A stretch of DNA of 24,776 nucleotides from a virus. The notes under the pieces are model-generated. The model made no database searches, was not told where the DNA came from, and worked only from the letters and a program-made list of their open reading frames with translations. Made by a program: the position numbers and the translations under genes. Positions 13,182 to 20,131 of the stretch are shown here, in pieces (position 1 is the stretch's first letter; every line of letters begins with the position of its first letter). The DNA lies in the IMG/VR virus record IMGVR_UViG_3300037502_001639, positions 1 to 24,776 of that record. One strand, written 5' to 3'.

Positions 13182-16100
13182 GTGGTCACGACCTCCCAAG
13201 TGATGAAGCTGTTGGCCTTGAATGTCACGGTGCCGACTACAGCGGTTTCAACCTTGCCTTGAAGCTGAACCGTTCCCGAGTTCGACCCGTTGCGGAACAG
13301 GATGGTGCCGATGGCGGGGCGGGCGGTGGCACCCCCGGCGTTGACGTTGCTACCAATCGAACCGTAGGAGGTCGAGTCAGTGATGGTGATTGACTCCGCA
13401 GTCGCCGAGTTCCAAAGACTGACGAGCGAAAAGTAGTTGGTCGGACTCGCCGGACCGTTCAAACCAATTTCATAGCCCGTCGAGGTCGCGCTCGTCGTAA
13501 CGCTGAAGTTGATGCGGATGAGGTAGGCCGTGTTCGCGGCAGCGGTAAACGACATCCCGGTGATGTCTTGGAAGACGCTGTTGTTGGTGATGGCGACATC
13601 GCTGGCGACCTGTTCGTAGGTCGCGCCACCGCCGCCACCCGTCGCGGACAACGTGGTTCCGCTCATGCTCAGGCCAGAGCCAATCGTGATCTCTTCTGGG
13701 TCGCCCGAACCGCTGGCGGAGCCTCGGCCAAGAAGACGGCTCGCCGCCGAGACATCCTGCATCTTGGCGTAGGTCACGACCCCGTTGTCAATGGTCCAGA
13801 CGGTGCCGGAGCCGGAGACCGTGATGTCGCCCTTGTCGCCGTCGGAAATGCCACCGCCGCCACTGGCCGCGATGGTGATGGAATCGGTCGAGGCGTCTGT
13901 GGTAATGGTGATATTGCTGCCCGCCACCAGCGTCAAGGTGTCGGTGGTGGTGTCGGCCACGACGTTCGACTGCCCAGAAACCGCAATGGTCTGGAAGATG
14001 TTCTGGTCGCCCGTGTTGGTGCCGGTGATGGCATCGAGTTTGGACGCATACGCCGTCGTCATCAGGCCATCCTGAGATGCCGAAGCATCGCGGATTTTGT
14101 CCGTGCCGCCCGTGACATGGGTAGAGGCATGGGCCGTTGGGGCGCGGGCATTAGAGAGACGCCCATCGTTGGCCTGCACTGCGAGGCCCGCCGTCGTCTC
14201 ACCGTCCGTGGCCAGTTCGACGGCACCTTTGACCGTGGTGCTGGCGTCGGGGACGTTGACGGTCGGATTGCCGCTCACGCCGTCGCCATTGCTGACCGAC
14301 ACGTTTGTGCCCGCCGCCACCGACCGAGCCACAGCGGTTCCGCTGCCTGTCCGAACCACGATGCCATTGGAGCCGGGGTCCACCACCGGAGTTGCTCCGT
14401 TGGAAGCAGCGGTGATGCGGCCCTTGGAGTCCACCGTCAGACTGGTGTTTGTGTAGCTGCCGGGAGAGACGGCGGTGTTGGCCAAGGTCGCGGCCTGACT
14501 TCCATTCCCCGGTCCTGCGGTTACATCGCCTGTAAGCTGGGTGATGCCTGTGTCGGTGACGGTGACTGCCAAGGTCGTGCCCGTCATGGACAGGCCAGTG
14601 CCAAGCGTAATTTCCTGCGGGTCGCCAGAACCCGAATCGCCTCGTCCAATCAGCTTGGAGGCGGCGGACACATCCTGCATTTTTGCATAGCTGACTGCGT
14701 TATTGGCGATGGTCAGCGCACCTGTGCTGGCGAGTGTGGCGTCGCCGGACACGGCCTTGTTCTCAAAGACTCCCGTGGAGCCACCGGAGGTAGCAACCAA
14801 AATGTTGCCAGTTGTCAGGCTGGTGATGGTCACTCCCTCATCGTCCTTGATGTTGGAGCCGTAGGTCGGACGGACGAACAGAGTGCCGTTGCTGGGGTGT
14901 GCGTTGACGACCGCGCAGACCTGAATGCGCGGATTCGGGGCGGCGGGGGCGGTATCCGTCAAGCTCCCGGTCGTCGTCCCAGCGTAGATGATCTCACCGT
15001 TGGTCCAAGTCTGCGAGTAATTACCACCGTTGGTCTGGATGCCGCGCAGTTTGCCGAAGGCGATGACGAAGCCTTCCTCGTCGTTGAGGAGCTGCTCGGC
15101 GGTCAGCCCCATGAAATAGGTGCTGGGGCCAGTGCCGTTCCAAAGCTGAATGAGGAGCTTGCCGCTGCTTCCGTCCGTTCCGGCGAACATCACCGGAACG
15201 CCTTTGGCAATAGTGCTGCCGGTTTGGTTCTTGACATGGTAGAGCAGATGCTCGCCCGTGTGCATGATGAAACCGTTGAGCTGAATGTCCAAGGTCTCCT
15301 CGTCGATGTTCCACGCCATCTGGCCCTGAGAAGCCAACGTGGCTGGCGTGGCCGTGTCCATCTGGATAGAGTTCACTCCGGCGATGTCGCCAGCGTCCGT
15401 GATGGTGACGACCGAGTTCTGGATGAGCTTGCCAGTGGTGGTGTCAAATCGAGCCACGGCCTCATCGGTTGCAGACGCGGGGCCAACAACGTCGCCCGTG
15501 CCGCCGCCAGTAGCCGACAGCGTGGTGCCGCTCATCGACAGTCCCGATCCAATGGTGATTTCTTCGACATTGCCTGCGCCACCGGCACTCCCGCGCCCAA
15601 GCAACTTCGATGCCGCCGAGACGTTCTGCATCTTGGCGTAGGTAACTGCGTCATTGGCAATCGTGGCCGTTTGACTTCCGTTACCGGGTCCGGCAGTCAC
15701 ATCGCCGGTCAGTTGAGTGATGCCAGTGTCGGCGGGGATGTCGGAAAGCAGGGCAATCGTGCCGCTGGCATCGGGCAGGGAAATGGCTTGGTCAGTGGTT
15801 GCGCTGCCAGTCAAGGTTGTGCGCGTGCCAACAACGCCAAGCTCAATCGAGCCAGTTCCGCGTGTGCTGATGCTGCCACCGCCATCATAGGTCTCAATCG
15901 AACCGCCCGCGAGCGCACCGCCTTGGGTTGAGATGCTGCCGCCGTTTGCGTCGCCGCCATAGGTGTAGATGTTCCCGCCGTTACCACCGTTGTTGCTTGC
16001 GTTGCCGTTTGCGCCACTGGTGTTGATGTAGCCTGCGGAACCGCCATTGCCACTGCCGCCGATTTCACCATTGCCGCCAGTGAGAACTAGGATGCCGCCT

Positions 16101-17638
16101 GTGCCCCCAACGCCTGTTCCACTGCTGGTAGAACCGTTGCCTCCTCTGGCTTGCACGTTTCCGCCCGCTCCTCCGGTGGTATCTTCGTCCGAGCCATCGG
16201 GCCAAAACAGGGCGTCACCAACCACTTTTCCACCCCAAGCCTGCACAGTGCTGCCGCCAGTGCCCGACGCAAGAATCACTGCGCCGTCCACAGAGCCAGT
16301 GGAACCGCCAATGCCCGAGGGGAGCACGTGGAATCCTTTGGTTCCGCCGCTGTCGGTGCCGTAATACTGGGAGTTTCCGGGAGAAGTCGAATCTCCAGAC
16401 AGCTTGAGGCCGCTGGTATCGCTGGTGATGGACTGCTGCGTTTTCGCCGAGGCGGTGAGCGCCTGCCCAGTCAGCGTGAAGTCAATGGTGTTGGAGTCTG
16501 TGACCGTGACATCTCCCGTATTCGTCCCGGTGCTGGTGCCGCTGCCACTCGGGTAGAGAGTGTCGAAATAGGTCTTGAGGGTGGCCTTGATGTTGGCCCA
16601 AGAGACCTTCTTGAGGATGTTGGACGCGGCACTGTCCAAGATGGGCACCACATCCGCGTCAATCGGCGTCGTTTTGGCGGTGCTTCCGTTGATGGCCGAA
16701 CCAACATTCTGCGCGTCGGTCACATCCGCACCCGCCTCGATGCCGTCCAACTTGGAGGCGTAGGCGGTGGTCATCAGACCGTCCACAGACGCGGTGGCAT
16801 CACGAATCTTGTCGGTGCCGCCAGTAACGTGCGTTCCAGCGTGAGCGGTCGGCGTGCGTGCGTCCGAAAGTCGGGTGTCGCTTGCCTGCACGGCCAGCCC
16901 TGCGGTCGTTTCGGCGCTGGTGGCCAACTCAACCGCACCCTTGGTGCTGGTCGAAGCATCGGGCACGTTGACAGTCGGGTTGCCGCTGACTCCATCCCCG
17001 TTGGTGATAGAGACGTTGGTTCCCGCGGCAATGCTGCGGGCTGTCGTCGTGTTCAGCGCGGTGCGCACCACGATGCCATTGGAGCCGGGGTCAATCAGAC
17101 CAGCCGGAGGAGCCAAGTCAGCGATGTCCTGCGCGGTGGTCTTTTTGAGGGTGCCCGCGTCGTTGATGAGGACTTCCTCTGTGCCAACGAGTGTGGGCTT
17201 GTTCGTCTTGCCCGAGATGGCACTGGCTTGAATCGTCGCGGCTTGGCTACCATTGCCGGGTCCGGCAGCAACGTCGCCCGTGAGCTGCGTGATGCCGTTG
17301 TCGGTGCCGTTGGCAATCGAAGTCACGCGACCCTTGGAGTCCACCGTGACGTTGGCGTTGGTGTAGGCACCGGGAGTAACCGCCGTGTTGGCCAGCGTCA
17401 CAGTGCCGTTGGAAGCCAAAGTGGCATCGCCCGAGACATTTTCCCAAGCGGTGTCGTAGTTGGTCCCCGACTGCTTGATGAGGATCTCACCGGTCGATCC
17501 GCCAGACGGCACGCCGGGTCCAGGAACCAAGGTAGGACTGATCTCAATCGTCCGAACCGCCTGATCGGGGTTGGTGACGATGACCTTGGCCGGACCCGGC
17601 TCAGGTGGACGGATGATGAGTTTTACAGGGCTGCTCAC
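13178..17638 (-). CDS. Long repeat-rich tail fibre / receptor-binding protein
   Basis: This is a 1486-aa modular fibre. It starts at a GTG in a GTGA overlap with the upstream stop. Three kinds of internal repeat occur: ITQLTGDV-x-AGPGNGSQ (from residues 116, 640, 1032), a block of about 118 residues from DPGSNGIVVRT to AYASKLD (183-300, 1087-1203), and YAKMQ(D/N)VSAAS(K/R)L(L/I)GRG units (667, 984, 1290). Residues about 488-600 are Gly-rich, probably a parallel beta or polyglycine-type structure. Residues about 773-938 (LYHVKNQTGSTIAKGVPVMF, GFVIAFGKLRGIQTNGG) form a compact domain of a type frequent in phage fibres. The C-terminal 150 residues (YEQVASDVAITNN onward) look like a globular tip. 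The YAKMQ repeat is typical of phage fibre shafts. It would bind the host surface. Confidence 0.92.
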   Translation of the reverse strand: MSSPVKLIIRPPEPGPAKVIVTNPDQAVRTIEISPTLVPGPGVPSGGSTGEILIKQSGTNYDTAWENVSGDATLASNGTVTLANTAVTPGAYTNANVTVDSKGRVTSIANGTDNGITQLTGDVAAGPGNGSQAATIQASAISGKTNKPTLVGTEEVLINDAGTLKKTTAQDIADLAPPAGLIDPGSNGIVVRTALNTTTARSIAAGTNVSITNGDGVSGNPTVNVPDASTSTKGAVELATSAETTAGLAVQASDTRLSDARTPTAHAGTHVTGGTDKIRDATASVDGLMTTAYASKLDGIEAGADVTDAQNVGSAINGSTAKTTPIDADVVPILDSAASNILKKVSWANIKATLKTYFDTLYPSGSGTSTGTNTGDVTVTDSNTIDFTLTGQALTASAKTQQSITSDTSGLKLSGDSTSPGNSQYYGTDSGGTKGFHVLPSGIGGSTGSVDGAVILASGTGGSTVQAWGGKVVGDALFWPDGSDEDTTGGAGGNVQARGGNGSTSSGTGVGGTGGILVLTGGNGEIGGSGNGGSAGYINTSGANGNASNNGGNGGNIYTYGGDANGGSISTQGGALAGGSIETYDGGGSISTRGTGSIELGVVGTRTTLTGSATTDQAISLPDASGTIALLSDIPADTGITQLTGDVTAGPGNGSQTATIANDAVTYAKMQNVSAASKLLGRGSAGGAGNVEEITIGSGLSMSGTTLSATGGGTGDVVGPASATDEAVARFDTTTGKLIQNSVVTITDAGDIAGVNSIQMDTATPATLASQGQMAWNIDEETLDIQLNGFIMHTGEHLLYHVKNQTGSTIAKGVPVMFAGTDGSSGKLLIQLWNGTGPSTYFMGLTAEQLLNDEEGFVIAFGKLRGIQTNGGNYSQTWTNGEIIYAGTTTGSLTDTAPAAPNPRIQVCAVVNAHPSNGTLFVRPTYGSNIKDDEGVTITSLTTGNILVATSGGSTGVFENKAVSGDATLASTGALTIANNAVSYAKMQDVSAASKLIGRGDSGSGDPQEITLGTGLSMTGTTLAVTVTDTGITQLTGDVTAGPGNGSQAATLANTAVSPGSYTNTSLTVDSKGRITAASNGATPVVDPGSNGIVVRTGSGTAVARSVAAGTNVSVSNGDGVSGNPTVNVPDASTTVKGAVELATDGETTAGLAVQANDGRLSNARAPTAHASTHVTGGTDKIRDASASQDGLMTTAYASKLDAITGTNTGDQNIFQTIAVSGQSNVVADTTTDTLTLVAGSNITITTDASTDSITIAASGGGGISDGDKGDITVSGSGTVWTIDNGVVTYAKMQDVSAASRLLGRGSASGSGDPEEITIGSGLSMSGTTLSATGGGGGATYEQVASDVAITNNSVFQDITGMSFTAAANTAYLIRINFSVTTSATSTGYEIGLNGPASPTNYFSLVSLWNSATAESITITDSTSYGSIGSNVNAGGATARPAIGTILFRNGSNSGTVQLQGKVETAVVGTVTFKANSFITWEVVTT
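13631..13771 (-). repeat. YAKMQ fibre-shaft unit, copy 3
   Basis: Residues 1290-1336, YAKMQDVSAASRLLGRG to TTLSATGGG. It is the last shaft unit before the C-terminal tip domain. Confidence 0.82.
14030..14380 (-). repeat. Fibre long repeat, copy 2
   Basis: This encodes residues 1087-1203, the second copy of the unit found at 16739-17092. It is one residue shorter (the TALNTTT segment becomes TGSGTAV) and is preceded, like copy 1, by an ITQLTGDV unit and a TVDSKGR(V/I)T segment. The duplicated block is therefore longer, about residues 78-300 versus 1045-1203. Confidence 0.85.
14561..14689 (-). repeat. YAKMQ fibre-shaft unit, copy 2
   Basis: Residues 984-1026, YAKMQDVSAASKLIGRG to GTTLAVT; the most diverged copy. 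It is followed by the third ITQLTGDV unit at 14483-14545. Confidence 0.82.
15500..15640 (-). repeat. YAKMQ fibre-shaft unit, copy 1
   Basis: Residues 667-713, YAKMQNVSAASKLLGRG to SGTTLSATGGG. The preceding ITQLTGDV unit lies at 15659-15721. Confidence 0.82.
16739..17092 (-). repeat. Fibre long repeat, copy 1
   Basis: This encodes residues 183-300 of the fibre, from DPGSNGIVVRT through KGAVELAT and GTHVTGGTDKIRDA to MTTAYASKLD. It matches copy 2 at 14030-14380 nearly residue for residue while differing at many third codon positions, so the copies are old or kept similar by protein-level selection. Confidence 0.88.
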
Positions 17639-17994
17639 GACTGGGTGTAGTTGTTGACGACCTTGACCTTGGCGGTCACGACGGGAGGAAGTCGAAGGCT
17701 CGCTGGGGCAGGGCTGGTCAACACCACGTCGTAGCCATACTCGCCGATGGCCAGAGCCGTTGTGTCAACATCGGTCTTGGCAATCTGGTAGGTGCCGGTA
17801 GCCGCGCTGACCCACGAGATGCCCATTGTGAAGGCCAAGGGTGAATCAGGCGTCTTACGGGCGTCGGCGTCAATGCTGTAGCCCGTGTAGTCAATGCCTT
17901 CGCCATTGGCGTCACAAAGCTGATACTGCGTGGCAACGAAGTCGATGCCACGAATGAAGGTAATGTCGGCTTTGGCGGGGGTCGAGCAGGCCAT
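17635..17994 (-). CDS. Small beta-rich fibre-proximal structural protein
   Basis: This is a 119-aa protein. It opens MACSTPAKADITFIRGIDFV; then come CDANGEGIDYTGYSIDADAR and SWVSAATGTYQIA, and it closes with a strand-rich end (VTAKVKVVNN). The pattern (an R-G-x-D/T-F strand, then D-x-x-G-x-x-I-D-x-T-G-Y, then G-T-Y) resembles the small immunoglobulin-like or BppU N-terminal-like domains that phages place next to fibres, where they attach receptor-binding proteins to the tail. That resemblance is from memory. Its stop overlaps the fibre GTG start, so the two are made together. It starts 2 nt after the tiny paralogue gene. Confidence 0.75.
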   Translation of the reverse strand: MACSTPAKADITFIRGIDFVATQYQLCDANGEGIDYTGYSIDADARKTPDSPLAFTMGISWVSAATGTYQIAKTDVDTTALAIGEYGYDVVLTSPAPASLRLPPVVTAKVKVVNNYTQS

Positions 17995-17996
17995 GG

Positions 17997-18101
17997 TCAG
18001 GGTGCCGGGTTAAGGGCAAGGGCGGCAAGGCGAATAGCATTCCACATCTGCATTGCTGAGACGTTCTGCGGAGGGAGAGTGGTGAAAGCGGTCGAGGACA
18101 T
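17997..18101 (-). CDS. Tiny protein (34 aa), paralogue of the 67-aa neighbour
   Basis: The frame runs from the ATG at 18101 to TGA at 17997-17999. The product opens MSSTAFTTLPPQNVSAMQMW, continues NAIRLAALALN and ends in a Pro/Ala tail. It matches the first half of the upstream 67-aa protein at MSS(D/T)AFTTLPP and MQM(L/W)NA(V/I)R(V/L)AA. It is tightly packed: 5 nt after the neighbour's stop and 2 nt before the next start, which supports a real gene. The helix MQMWNAIRLAAL is amphipathic. No function is known; a small minor virion or assembly peptide is possible. Confidence 0.65.
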   Translation of the reverse strand: MSSTAFTTLPPQNVSAMQMWNAIRLAALALNPAP

Positions 18102-18106
18102 GAGTG

Positions 18107-18310
18107 TCAGGATTGAAGTTCACCGTCGAGGGCGAGGCGGATGGCATTGAGCATCTGCATCGTGCTAATCTGTTGCGGAACCAAAACTTTGAACGGATCA
18201 TAGGTGATGGCTCCAGGATGGTTGGCGTTGACAGCCGCAACCCGAACAGCGTTGAGCATCTGCATCAGGTTGCTGGTCGGAGGTAGTGTGGTGAAAGCGT
18301 CGGAGGACAT
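18107..18310 (-). CDS. Small protein (67 aa) with internal MQMLNA repeat
   Basis: This is a small protein with two copies of one helix motif: LMQMLNAVRVAAV (about 15-27) and TMQMLNAIRLAL (about 50-61). They are linked by a segment with NHPGAITYDPFKVLVP. The 34-aa gene just downstream carries a third copy. The N-terminus MSSDAFTTLPP is shared with that paralogue. It has no signal peptide, enzyme motif or membrane segment. It lies between the acidic capsid-proximal gene and the fibre-proximal genes, so a minor structural or assembly role is possible. I do not recognise the family. Confidence 0.72.
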   Translation of the reverse strand: MSSDAFTTLPPTSNLMQMLNAVRVAAVNANHPGAITYDPFKVLVPQQISTMQMLNAIRLALDGELQS

Positions 18311-18322
18311 GGCAGTGTGAGG

Positions 18323-18595
18323 TTACATCTGCATCGGGACACCACGGCGGCGGGCCTTGGCGTACATGCCCTCGTCTTCTTCCTCTTCCTCTTCGCCGGC
18401 TTCGATCTTGATTTCCATCTCAGCGCCTTCGGATTCTTCATCGCTCATCGCGGAGACATCAGCGCCGTCGATCTGGATGAGAGTCAGGGTGCCGTCGCCG
18501 TTGTCTTGGAAAGTGCCGACAGCTTGAAACTCACCGCCGACCTCGGCGTCAGGGGGCATCTCGAAGCCCTCGGGGATCTCAAATTTCAGTTCCAT
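18323..18595 (-). CDS. Small acidic capsid-proximal protein
   Basis: This is a 90-aa protein. Its N-terminal part, MELKFEIPEGFEMPPDAEVG with a later FQDNGDGTLTLIQIDGADV, looks like a small beta domain. A very acidic stretch follows (about 51-75, including a run of six Glu), then a basic tail ARRRGVPMQM. Small proteins opening with the pattern (M)-x-L-K-x-E-(I/L)-P-E-G-F are common next to major capsid genes in environmental phages, as I recall; the role there is not known to me. It is the first gene after the capsid gene, separated by the hairpin at 18623-18658. A decoration, scaffolding-like or head-completion role is conceivable. Confidence 0.75.
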   Translation of the reverse strand: MELKFEIPEGFEMPPDAEVGGEFQAVGTFQDNGDGTLTLIQIDGADVSAMSDEESEGAEMEIKIEAGEEEEEEDEGMYAKARRRGVPMQM

Positions 18596-18622
18596 GGTGA
18601 TTTGTGGTGGGGATTAAAGTGA

Positions 18623-18658
18623 AAGCGGGGGTGCAGCCGTGGGGCCACACCCCCGCTT
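18623..18658 (-). terminator. Hairpin terminator / attenuator after the capsid gene
   Basis: A perfect 11-bp inverted repeat, AAGCGGGGGTG against CACCCCCGCTT, has a 14-nt loop. It sits 16 nt after the capsid stop on the minus strand and is followed by a weak T tract (TTTCACTTT). The poor T run suggests partial termination or 3'-end protection of the capsid mRNA, with read-through into the fibre operon. Confidence 0.75.
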
Positions 18659-18674
18659 CGGGGCCACTCTACTC

Positions 18675-19850
18675 TTAGGAGCAGGTGGAGTCAACCGTCC
18701 AGCTCAGCGGGCAGCGACGGAAGCGGATGACCGCACCATACTCGGGGATCACCGGCTGGGCACCGTAGCCAAGGATGCCTCGGAAGTAGCCGATGTTTTC
18801 ATCGGGGTTGCACTCGAGGTCATACTTGTTGATCCACTTGAAGTTGCCGAGGTAGTCCTGAGCCGGGAAGTTCATCGGGCCAGCGCGGAGAGCCGCACCG
18901 GGGATGGCGAACTTCACGACCTGATTGCTACCGATCACGAGGTCTTCGTACTCGGCCGTGTAGTAGGCCGGGTTCACGGAGGCGGCGTCACCGGCAGAGG
19001 TGGCCGGCAGGTAGTAGGGGACTCGGACCCAGCTACCACCGGTCAGATTCCAGCGGGCAGCCTGCATGTCGATGTGGTGCTTGAAGCCTTCAAGGTTCAC
19101 GAAGGAACCACGAGGGCCAAGCAGTTTGTCGACGCTGTTCGACCAACGGATGTTGTTGATCGTCGAGTCGTTGTTGACGAGGGTAGCCTGGGCTTCGCGG
19201 CTCAGGATGAGCGGCAGAACCGGCTGACCATACTCGTTGCGGGCGAGGCCGTTGTTCATGTGGGCACCGTCACCGACCAGCTTGTCGTACCAGTAGTCAA
19301 GCATCTCACGGGTGATCTGGCCAATAGTGCCAGTGCCGAAGGTGCTCGCGCCGGTCGTCATGCTGGCGTCAGCGATGGCCTTGTTGGTGGTCATCGAGGT
19401 GAACTCGTCGCGGCGGGCGTTCTGCCAAGCGTGACGGGTGTTGTGCTGAAGATTGCGCAGAACGTGCTCGGCCTGCTGGGCGATGTTCCAGCTCATGCGG
19501 CCATCTTCAATACAGATTTTCTCCGACTGAATGGCGGCCTTCTTGAGGGACATGCTCAGACGGCGAGTGGACTGGTAAACCGTAGCGGTGGTCGGGGTGC
19601 AGGAACCGCCGCCATCACCAGCGCCACCATCGTTGAACGAGACGGTCTGGAACTGAACCAGATTCGTCAGCGGCATCGAGCGGTCGTAGATGATGAAGTT
19701 CGGGGTTTCGCCCATTCCGTCTTCCCAGACGGTCTTCGGCACGATGTCGTTCGTGTCCCACGGGGTGGTGATCCAGCCCTTTTCGGAAGTCTCCTTGCTG
19801 ATGCGGTTTGCTTCAGTCTCGAAGAAGTTGTTGATGTCGGTACAAGCCAT
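18675..19850 (-). CDS. Major capsid protein (putative)
   Basis: This is a 391-aa protein from the ATG at 19850 (MACTDINNFFETEANRISKE). The frame extends to a GTG at 19922, but those extra residues come from the non-coding leader and are Pro/Ser-rich, so ATG is preferred. Size, lack of catalytic motifs and mixed alpha/beta character suit an HK97-fold coat protein. An N-terminal helical arm is followed by GETPNFIIYDRSMPLTNL, a long helix (IAQQAEHVLRNLQHNTRHAW) and Gly-rich loops. A conserved-looking C-terminal beta part follows (YFRGILGYGAQPVIPEYGA, FRRCPLSWTVD). It lies after portal and scaffold in canonical order, has its own leader and is followed by a hairpin, fitting high expression. The assignment rests on order and architecture. 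Confidence 0.88.
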   Translation of the reverse strand: MACTDINNFFETEANRISKETSEKGWITTPWDTNDIVPKTVWEDGMGETPNFIIYDRSMPLTNLVQFQTVSFNDGGAGDGGGSCTPTTATVYQSTRRLSMSLKKAAIQSEKICIEDGRMSWNIAQQAEHVLRNLQHNTRHAWQNARRDEFTSMTTNKAIADASMTTGASTFGTGTIGQITREMLDYWYDKLVGDGAHMNNGLARNEYGQPVLPLILSREAQATLVNNDSTINNIRWSNSVDKLLGPRGSFVNLEGFKHHIDMQAARWNLTGGSWVRVPYYLPATSAGDAASVNPAYYTAEYEDLVIGSNQVVKFAIPGAALRAGPMNFPAQDYLGNFKWINKYDLECNPDENIGYFRGILGYGAQPVIPEYGAVIRFRRCPLSWTVDSTCS

Positions 19851-20051
19851 AGTGGTAGGGGGTGGGGTTTGAGGGGGTTGTTCAGTTGAACGGTTAGATG
19901 AAAAGTTGATTCCCTTCTGCACACGCAGAGGAGTCTTTTCAATCCCGGGCTAGGATTGGTTAGATGCCCAAGTTTTTGCCCGGTTTTACCGCCCCAGTGA
20001 GCTGACTGTGGCCCTGACCGGAATCAGGCTTTTACGCTCTTGTGAAGAGGG

Positions 20052-20071
20052 TTGCACAAACGATTGTGCAA
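20052..20071. repeat. Perfect inverted repeat, operator-like
   Basis: Arms TTGCACAA and TTGTGCAA are separated by ACGA. The symmetry fits a dimeric repressor site or an RNA hairpin. It lies immediately downstream (minus strand) of the scaffold terminator and upstream of the capsid gene. Confidence 0.7.
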
Positions 20072-20079
20072 GTCAAACG

Positions 20080-20112
20080 AAAAAAGTGCGGGGGTTTTGA
20101 GCCTCCGCACTT
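20080..20112 (-). terminator. Rho-independent terminator after the scaffold gene
   Basis: On the minus strand AAGTGCGG pairs with CCGCACTT around an inner loop that can add two more G-C pairs, and the stem runs directly into six T residues. It begins about 19 nt after the scaffold stop codon. Stem, loop and T run are all present, so this is the clearest terminator in the window. Confidence 0.88.
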
Positions 20113-20131
20113 CTTGATGGTTTGGGTTTGT

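Larger units (their letters stand above)
19851..20131 (-). promoter_or_regulatory. Structured non-coding leader upstream of the capsid gene
   Basis: This is the longest gene-free stretch (281 nt). Reading on the minus strand it holds the scaffold terminator (20080-20112), then three small hairpins: 20052-20071 (8-bp arms), 20037-20049 (5-bp arms, 3-nt loop) and 20013-20028 (5-bp arms, 6-nt loop). Two copies of CATCTAACC follow (19958-19966 and 19892-19900) and a C-rich, G-poor run leads to the ATG. No convincing -35/-10 pair or Shine-Dalgarno site is seen. It most likely contains the capsid promoter, possibly for a phage polymerase, and a structured 5' UTR. Confidence 0.55.

Noticed and set aside
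13568-15931. Long plus-strand open frame (787 aa) opposite the tail fibre
   Set aside because: It mirrors the GC-rich repeat region of the fibre, has Gly/Ala/Arg/Val-rich low-information content and no domain; the minus-strand fibre motifs are clear.
13631-17293. CRISPR-like array suggested by recurring units
   Set aside because: Repeats are in-frame protein repeats of unequal length and spacing in one open frame, without short identical repeats or unique spacers.
16151-17650. Plus-strand open frame of 499 aa
   Set aside because: It is antisense to the first third of the fibre gene and repetitive only because the fibre is; no start signal or motif.
18639-19889. Plus-strand open frame of 416 aa
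   Set aside because: It is antisense to the major capsid gene across its full length, with shadow composition (Gly/Val/Arg/His-rich).
19851-19922. GTG start extending the capsid protein by 24 residues
   Set aside because: The added residues come from the C-rich leader (Ser/Pro/Gln/Thr) and the internal ATG gives a typical capsid N-terminus.
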